A stretch of DNA of 64,000 nucleotides from an uncultured Eubacteriales bacterium (GTDB lineage: Bacteria; Bacillota; Clostridia; Oscillospirales; Butyricicoccaceae), in contig CAJUGU010000001.1 in the NCBI GenBank assembly GCA_910586105.1, forward strand, positions 7,033-71,032, read 5' to 3'. The notes beneath the pieces were generated by a model. That model searched no databases and had not been told where the DNA came from. It was given only the letters and a program-made list of their open reading frames with translations. Of the stretch, positions 58,936 through 64,000 are shown in pieces. The position numbers and the translations under genes were made by a program. Positions within the stretch are counted from its first letter, which is position 1. Every line of letters begins with the position of its first letter.

Positions 58936-59070
58936 TTTGTCCTTTATGGTAACTCGTCGTTTTCAGCCCCCTCGGATAACCCCGATTTCGGGGCGTTTTT
59001 TACGGAAAAAGAATAAGGACAAATCCGAGAATCCCCAAGAACCATCGGGAATTTCTGGTTTGTCCTTATT
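58936..59070. promoter_or_regulatory. Repeated AAGGACAAA motif upstream of parA
   Basis: The nine-base word AAGGACAAA or its complement appears three times: 58936-58944, 59015-59023 and 59059-59067. Two copies form a perfect 12-base inverted repeat AATAAGGACAAA (59012-59023) and TTTGTCCTTATT (59059-59070). The outer copy overlaps a TATAAT-like box reading toward parA (59068-59073). The layout fits an autoregulatory operator or a ParB centromere. Confidence 0.5.
58979..59002 (+). terminator. Short hairpin terminator reading rightward
   Basis: CCCCG-ATTT-CGGGG is followed by CGTTTTTT. It would end plus-strand transcription, but no plus-strand gene lies directly upstream, so it may be the remains of a lost neighbour or part of the parA leader. 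Confidence 0.5.
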
Positions 59071-59085
59071 ATACCGTATGGGCAA

Positions 59086-60492
59086 ATGAGGGAAGAAACC
59101 ACCGAATTTCTGAACGATTTGACCATGCGCGACCAGCGTATGATGCACGGTTTGATTACGCTGGTACATATCGCGGACAGTCTGGAACAGCTTGACGCAG
59201 ACACCGACAGCATTTTATCCATTGGCGCGGGCGAAAAGTGCGAGTTTGCCACGCTCGGCTGGCAGCAGGAGGACGGGCTGAACACGGTATTGCCCTACGG
59301 CCTGCGCCGGATCGATACGCTCCGCACACTGACTACCGAAAGTACGGGTATTTTCTTGCCTTTCAACACGCAGGAAATCCGAGATACAGGTGGCGTATAT
59401 TATGGCGTGAATGCGATTTCGCGCAATCCAATTATCTGCAATCGGAAAAAACTGCTGAACGGCAACGGCTTCATTCTCGGTGTGTCCGGTTCGGGCAAGA
59501 GCTTTGCCGCAAAGGAGGAAATCGTGTCCGTCGCGCTCGGTACAAATGACGATATTATTGTAGTAGACCCAGAGCGAGAATATGCGCCTCTTGTCCGTGC
59601 GATGGGCGGCGAGATTATCCATCTTTCGGCAGGCAGTGAGAACCACATTAACGCAATGGACATGACCCGTGATTATGGCGACGGCGAAAACCCGATGTTC
59701 CTGAAATCTGAGTTTATTATGAGCCTTTGTGAACAGCTTATCGGCGCGGGCAAGCTGGGTGCAAAGGGCAAATCCATCATTGACCGGTGTATGGCAAACG
59801 TGTACCGTAGTTACATGGTGGACTACTCCGGCGATCCGCCGACGCTTAAAGACCTACACGCGGAATTGTTGTCTCAGAACGAGCCGGAAGCCCGTGATGT
59901 AGCCCTTGCAATCGAGCTGTTCACAAGTGGCAGTTTGAACGTTTTTGCACATCAAACCAACGTCGATATGAACCGTCGTATCATGCTTTATGACATTCTC
60001 GACCTTGGAAAACAGCTGAAAACGGTCGGTATGCTGGTCATGCTCGACGCGATTTTGAATCGTGTCATTGAGAACCGCAGGCGTGGCAAAAGGACGTGGA
60101 TTTACATCGATGAGATCTACCTTTTCTTTGCAAACGAGTACAGCTCCAACTTTCTGTCCGAATCGTGGAAGCGTTTCCGTAAGTATGGTGCTTTAGCGAC
60201 CGGGCTGACGCAAAATGTTGAGGATTGCCTGCGCTCCCCAATGGCGCGGACAATGCTGGCAAACAGCGAATTCCTGCTGATGCTTTCGCAGGCTCCCACT
60301 GACCGCATGGAGCTTGCAAACCTTCTGCACATTTCGGACAACCAAATGAACCACATTACCAACGTCGAAAGCGGGCGCGGCTTAATTAAAGTCGGCTGTA
60401 ACCTCGTGCCTTTCAATAACGAATTCCCGCGCGATACGGCACTCTACCGCTTGATGACAACGAAACCGGAGGAAAACCATGGGGACAACTAA
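59086..60492 (+). pseudogene. virB4: 5'-truncated VirB4-like ATPase from a second, inverted transfer module
   Basis: The 468-residue frame corresponds to roughly the last 60% of a VirB4 protein. It opens in mid-domain (PYGQMREETTEFLNDLTMRDQRMMHG) and has the full ATPase core: Walker A GVSGSGKSFAAKEE, Walker B IIVVDPEREYAPL, IYIDEIYLFF and GLTQNVEDCL, then the usual C-terminus. The N-terminal part, which docks to PrgI, is missing, and no prgI precedes it. The sequence differs a good deal from the complete virB4 at 32378, so it comes from another element rather than from recent duplication. No ribosome binding site is clear before the first ATG. It overlaps the next gene by 14 bases. Confidence 0.85.
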
Positions 60493-63154
60493 AAAGCCCG
60501 ATAAGGATAATAAACAGGCAAAATCCGCTCCCAAAGCAGCACAGAATAAGCCGAAAACACGGGAAGCACTCGCCGAAAAACAGGAACCGCCCCGCGCAGC
60601 CCAAAGGATGCAGGCATATGGCAAGACAAAGCTGGTCAAGGAGCTTCAGGAGCATCGGGCCGAACAGAAAGCCGAGGAGCGTCGCTCTGAACAGGCGCAG
60701 GCGATTGATACGCTTTCCGATGAAGCTGAAGCGACGGCGGGCACAACCATTGATGAGGGCATGGGGCTGTTGGAGCGTGACCTCCAACGGTTGCAGGAGT
60801 GGCGGCACACAGAGCCGCCACAGCCCCCGCCGCTGGCCGAAACTCCGCCCGTCTCCGAGCCGGTTTATCCAATCGCGCCGGCAAAGTCTGACGCGTCCCG
60901 GAAAATACCATCACGTCAGATTTCCCGCCTGCTCGCAGGCACATCCATACCGAAAACACAGCCCGCCCGGTCAATCCCGACCGGGCGGACTGCTTCTCCT
61001 CTGGATAAAAAGACCCTGCAACGGCAGACCTCCCGGCTGATGCAGGAACATGGGAAGCTGCTTTTCCGGCGAAAGCGGATGCAGGCGCAGCGCGTGAAAC
61101 TGCAACAGCGGCAGGAAAGCGCTTATTCTGTGCATGGACAGATGATTTCCAATGAAATCTACCCCCTTGCGGAGCGGAGCAGCACCCCTGCCCCGCTTAA
61201 CAGGCCAGTGCTGCAGGTCAGCAGCTACGCGAACAGCCTGACAGATCATAGCCTGAGCGTTCCGGTATCACAGAAAATGCAAACGCCCTCGGCGCTGGAT
61301 CGTCGGCGGCTTGTCATGGAGAAGCGGCGGAGTGCTCATTCTGCGGCTGAAATGCAGCCGTCAGCGCTCCCCGCTGGCGATAACATATCGGGAACGACAG
61401 GCACAGTCATGCCAACACATCCCTTTGAATCTGCGAACCTTTCACGGACATACGCCACAGAAGCCGAAAGAAAATGGAGCAGCATGACCGCCGCACCATC
61501 CCCGCAGGCGCGGCAGAAATTGTTGGATGCAAAGCGGCGTGATTCCCGACACTATGAAGTGCAAAAGCCACCACCAATGCACGTTCTTTCTTCAAAGGAA
61601 CGCTGCAAAATGGTTATGGAGAAGCGACAGCGCCCCATGCCAACAAGAGCCGAGCCGGATTTTCCCCTTGCACCTGCGCGGTCAGGCGATGTTTTAGCGG
61701 CAGAGCTGTCTTTGGCACGAACCAATCTTCTGACCGCTTTGCAATCTACTGGATTCATGCAGCCGCCACTTGGACCGGGCAGAACGGTTGCCGGAAAATA
61801 TGCCGCGTCACAAAATGACACGACAAATGCCGCTCGAATGTTGCCTCACGCACGCGGCGGCAAGACGCATAGCCGACTTCCAGCGAAACGGTTAGCGCCC
61901 TCCAAAACCATTCTGGCACGGGAAAAACTGGCACAGTCAAAGCTACAGGTGCGCCTTCCACGGCATAAACGCACCGTTGCCAAAACAGTGTACCGGAGGG
62001 CGTGGCAAATCAGTCGGGTACGGCAAGGCCAAAAAGTCGTGCGGCGCGGAGTGACAGCTCTTACGAATGCGCTGAAAAAGCTGGTCAAGGCAGGCGTTTC
62101 CCTCGCGAAAAACGCTGGGATAGGAGCTTTCGCGTGCGTCATTTTGCTCATGCTGGTTTTGATGGTCGGTATGGCGGGAGCGCTGGCTGGTTCGCCGTTT
62201 GGCGTGTTGTTCTCGCCGCAGGAAACTTCCGCAGATGCAAAATCAGTCGGCGCAGCGGTCGCGGAAGTAAATAACGAGTATTTTGGCGCGGTCACTGATA
62301 TTATCAACAACACCGAGCATGATGAACTGGTGATCCACCGCGTTCCAAACGACGGCGCGGCTGATACCCGTCTCCGCACATGGGAGGAAATCCTTGCCGT
62401 GTTCGCGGTCAAAACCACCACTGACCCGACCAATGCAACCGATGTTGTGTTCATTGACGATGACCGAACCGACCGTCTGAAAGAAGTGCTTTGGGATATG
62501 GTTTCAGTTTCAAAGCGCGTGGAAACCAGCGGCAGCGGCGAGGACGAAACCAAAACCCTGCACTTGACAATCACAGTCAAAACACCTGAACAAGCTGCGC
62601 AGGACTACAATTTCAGCCAAATACAAACCGGCGCACTGACGGAAATGCTTCTGCCCGAAAACAAAGCCCTTTTGACCGAGTTAATCGGCTGGGCAACCGG
62701 TACAGGCGGCGCGGGAAGCATCGGTGGCGTTGGAAACATTAACGGTTACGAAGTCCCGCCCGAAGCACTCAGCGATGAACGTTTTGCCGCTATGCTCCAC
62801 GAAGCAGAGAAATATTTAGGTATGCCGTATGTCTGGGGAGGTTCGTCGCCGTCCACCTCGTTTGACTGCTCTGGTTTCGTGTGCTGGGTACTGAACAAAT
62901 CCGGTGCAATGTCCATCGAACGCACGACCGCGACCGGTATCTATAACCGCTGTACAGTCATTCCGAAATCCGAAGCCAAGCCCGGCGACCTGATTTTCTT
63001 TACCGGCACGTACAATTCGCCCGGTCCGATTTCGCACATTGGCATTTATGTCGGTGACGGAATGATGGTTCACGCAGGCGACCCAATCCAATTTGCAAGC
63101 ATTGAAAGCAATTACTGGAAGCAGCATTTTTATGCTTTTACCAGAATTCCGTGA
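60479..63154 (+). CDS. Membrane-anchored NlpC/P60 cell-wall hydrolase (second copy, no intron)
   Basis: An 891-residue protein. Residues 1-530 are charged and disordered, with coiled-coil stretches. One membrane helix follows (GIGAFACVILLMLVLMVGMAG, near 555). The C-terminal NlpC/P60 domain (about 760-891) has the catalytic cysteine in TSFDCSGFVCW and histidine in ISHIGIYVGDG. Unlike the 26581-32364 gene it lacks the M23 peptidase domain. The NlpC parts are nearly identical between the two, but the rest is unrelated, so this is a second family member from another element. It overlaps the truncated virB4 and ends in a strong terminator. It shows the uninterrupted site that the intron occupies in the other gene. 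Confidence 0.9.
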   Translation: MGTTKKPDKDNKQAKSAPKAAQNKPKTREALAEKQEPPRAAQRMQAYGKTKLVKELQEHRAEQKAEERRSEQAQAIDTLSDEAEATAGTTIDEGMGLLERDLQRLQEWRHTEPPQPPPLAETPPVSEPVYPIAPAKSDASRKIPSRQISRLLAGTSIPKTQPARSIPTGRTASPLDKKTLQRQTSRLMQEHGKLLFRRKRMQAQRVKLQQRQESAYSVHGQMISNEIYPLAERSSTPAPLNRPVLQVSSYANSLTDHSLSVPVSQKMQTPSALDRRRLVMEKRRSAHSAAEMQPSALPAGDNISGTTGTVMPTHPFESANLSRTYATEAERKWSSMTAAPSPQARQKLLDAKRRDSRHYEVQKPPPMHVLSSKERCKMVMEKRQRPMPTRAEPDFPLAPARSGDVLAAELSLARTNLLTALQSTGFMQPPLGPGRTVAGKYAASQNDTTNAARMLPHARGGKTHSRLPAKRLAPSKTILAREKLAQSKLQVRLPRHKRTVAKTVYRRAWQISRVRQGQKVVRRGVTALTNALKKLVKAGVSLAKNAGIGAFACVILLMLVLMVGMAGALAGSPFGVLFSPQETSADAKSVGAAVAEVNNEYFGAVTDIINNTEHDELVIHRVPNDGAADTRLRTWEEILAVFAVKTTTDPTNATDVVFIDDDRTDRLKEVLWDMVSVSKRVETSGSGEDETKTLHLTITVKTPEQAAQDYNFSQIQTGALTEMLLPENKALLTELIGWATGTGGAGSIGGVGNINGYEVPPEALSDERFAAMLHEAEKYLGMPYVWGGSSPSTSFDCSGFVCWVLNKSGAMSIERTTATGIYNRCTVIPKSEAKPGDLIFFTGTYNSPGPISHIGIYVGDGMMVHAGDPIQFASIESNYWKQHFYAFTRIP

Positions 63155-63199
63155 TAATTTTGTTCCTAAATTACAAAAATATTTTTAGCAAATAGAAAA

Positions 63200-63232
63200 G
63201 GGGACGACGTTTCGATACGTCGTCCCCTCTTC
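63200..63232 (+). terminator. Rho-independent terminator after the second hydrolase gene
   Basis: GGGGACGACGT (63200-63210) pairs with ACGTCGTCCCC (63217-63227) around a 6-base loop, followed by a T-rich stretch. It closes the plus-strand virB4-hydrolase unit. Confidence 0.9.
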
Positions 63233-63304
63233 CTTGCGACTATGATACAAAGCATATAATTTAGCACTTTACATCACAGTACAGATCGTTTGCAGAATCG
63301 TACA

Positions 63305-63880
63305 TTAGTTTCCAGAAACTTTAGACTTACTGCCTGCATCCAGCAAATCAAACAACTCGTCTAATGTATTTGCTTTGCTAATCGTAAGATCTTTCAATGC
63401 TTCTGCCCAATCGACTCTGGGCAGGGACTGCATCAACAAATACGGTGAATAACCGTCATCTTCCAGACGGCCAGAAATACAAGTTGTTTCCCGAGCATCA
63501 CAGACTACAATTTCCTTATCTGTCCCAATGGCCTTCTGATATTCTTCACTTGTAATACATCCCATGTTCGCCATTGTACGAAGTGCTTCTAAACGTTCAT
63601 AGGGAGAAAGCTCACCCGGATAACGGCTTTTCAAATACTGGATATTTTCTTCTGTCCAGCCGTCCGTATTCGGAATGTTGATCGGTTCACGGGTTTTACG
63701 CCATTCCAAATAGTCAAGCATATCAATCCTGACATGTCCTGATTTTACCGCCTCAGTAGCCTCGGAGGTATTTCTTGCGGTTGTGGCAGCCATGCAATCA
63801 GCAAAACTCGTTTTGCTTTTGGGGCTGGAAAACGCTTGATGTCCTGTCATCCGGTAATCTTTATAAGCATTGACTTGCAT
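63305..63880 (-). CDS. Hypothetical protein at the right end
   Basis: A 191-residue protein starting MQVNAYKDYRMTGHQAF, with a GAGGA site nine to ten bases before the ATG. It has a polar N-terminus (SSPKSKTSFADCMAATTAR), then LDYLEWRKTREP and YPGELSPYERLEALRTMANMGCITSEEYQKAI, a helical segment resembling the short linker helices of phage or flagellar-type structural proteins. The end is acidic and leucine-rich (LDELFDLLDAG). No signal peptide or membrane segment is visible. I do not recognise it. It is convergent with the second hydrolase gene and may be host sequence or the edge of another module. Confidence 0.6.
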   Translation of the reverse strand: MQVNAYKDYRMTGHQAFSSPKSKTSFADCMAATTARNTSEATEAVKSGHVRIDMLDYLEWRKTREPINIPNTDGWTEENIQYLKSRYPGELSPYERLEALRTMANMGCITSEEYQKAIGTDKEIVVCDARETTCISGRLEDDGYSPYLLMQSLPRVDWAEALKDLTISKANTLDELFDLLDAGSKSKVSGN

Positions 63881-63965
63881 AATATATTCCTCGTTTACTG
63901 ATTAAACAGAGTCTGGGCAAAACTCATTGCGTTTTGTGTAGTCTTAGGAATCTTAAAGAAATAAG

Positions 63966-63993
63966 TTGATATATTAATAGGATGTGGTATAAT
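63966..63993 (+). promoter_or_regulatory. Promoter reading out of the window
   Basis: TTGATA (63966-63971) and a perfect TATAAT (63988-63993) are 16 bases apart, in an AT-rich stretch. The promoter would drive a gene beginning beyond the right edge and is divergent from the 63305 gene. Confidence 0.55.
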
Positions 63994-64000
63994 GAAAGTG

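Noticed and set aside
58944..59285. Minus-strand frame of 113 codons across the parA upstream region
   Set aside because: It runs over the palindrome, a terminator-like hairpin and antisense to virB4, is Ser/Cys-rich and resembles no protein family.

Overview
The window reads as Gram-positive Clostridia (gut Oscillospiraceae or Lachnospiraceae type, roughly 50% GC; inferred). Evidence: strong AGGAGG-type ribosome binding sites, frequent TTG/GTG starts, a SpoVG-family gene, and an integrative and conjugative element (ICE) of the Tn1549/CTn type with the usual Maff2, PrgI, PcfB, DUF4315, DUF4366, DUF3846, DUF3848/3849, RepA and ParAB genes. No integrase or attachment site is visible, so the element continues beyond the window or has lost its ends.

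Layout. (1) 1-1.5 kb: the 3' part of a ROK-family gene and a small conserved ORF with a terminator. (2) 1.6-5.3 kb, minus strand: a small defence island, with an intact GHKL (MORC-like) ATPase fused to a PD-(D/E)XK-like nuclease, downstream of a decayed MmeI-like restriction-methyltransferase. (3) 5.3-5.9 kb: noncoding DNA with long inverted repeats, a candidate origin of transfer. (4) 5.9-8.7 kb: SLOG protein, hypothetical, MobA/VirD2-type relaxase, and a divergent ribbon-helix-helix gene with a palindromic operator between. (5) 8.7-26.6 kb, mostly minus: Toprim protein, MobC, a 3281-residue ArdC/methylase/SNF2 protein with a tnpV gene nested in another frame, a plus-strand flavin reductase as cargo, an XRE regulator, topoisomerase III (frameshifted), DUF4366, DUF4315 and a radical-SAM-like protein (frameshifted). 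(6) 26.6-42.2 kb, minus: the type IV secretion operon, in transcription order PP-loop enzyme, PcfB, VirD4, Maff2, VirB6, SpoVG, two DUF3848-type proteins, PrgI, VirB4 and a M23-NlpC/P60 hydrolase. The hydrolase gene is split by a group II intron whose two boundaries can be read to the base. (7) 42.2-54.9 kb, minus: two giant secreted SLH-domain repeat proteins. (8) 55-58.9 kb, minus: DUF3846, RepA, a hypothetical, ParB and ParA. (9) 59-63.2 kb, plus: a second, inverted transfer-module fragment, namely a 5'-truncated virB4 and an intact NlpC/P60 gene without intron. (10) A hypothetical protein and an outward promoter at the right edge.

How it works together (inference from families). Relaxase, MobC and PcfB/VirD4 process and deliver DNA. 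VirB4, VirB6, PrgI, Maff2 and the hydrolase form the channel and open the cell wall. RepA and ParAB maintain the circular form. The giant ArdC/methylase/SNF2 protein, topoisomerase and Toprim protein handle or protect the incoming DNA. The SLH proteins are probably surface adhesins. The two frameshifts, the intron and the second inverted module point to a mosaic element, possibly partly decayed.
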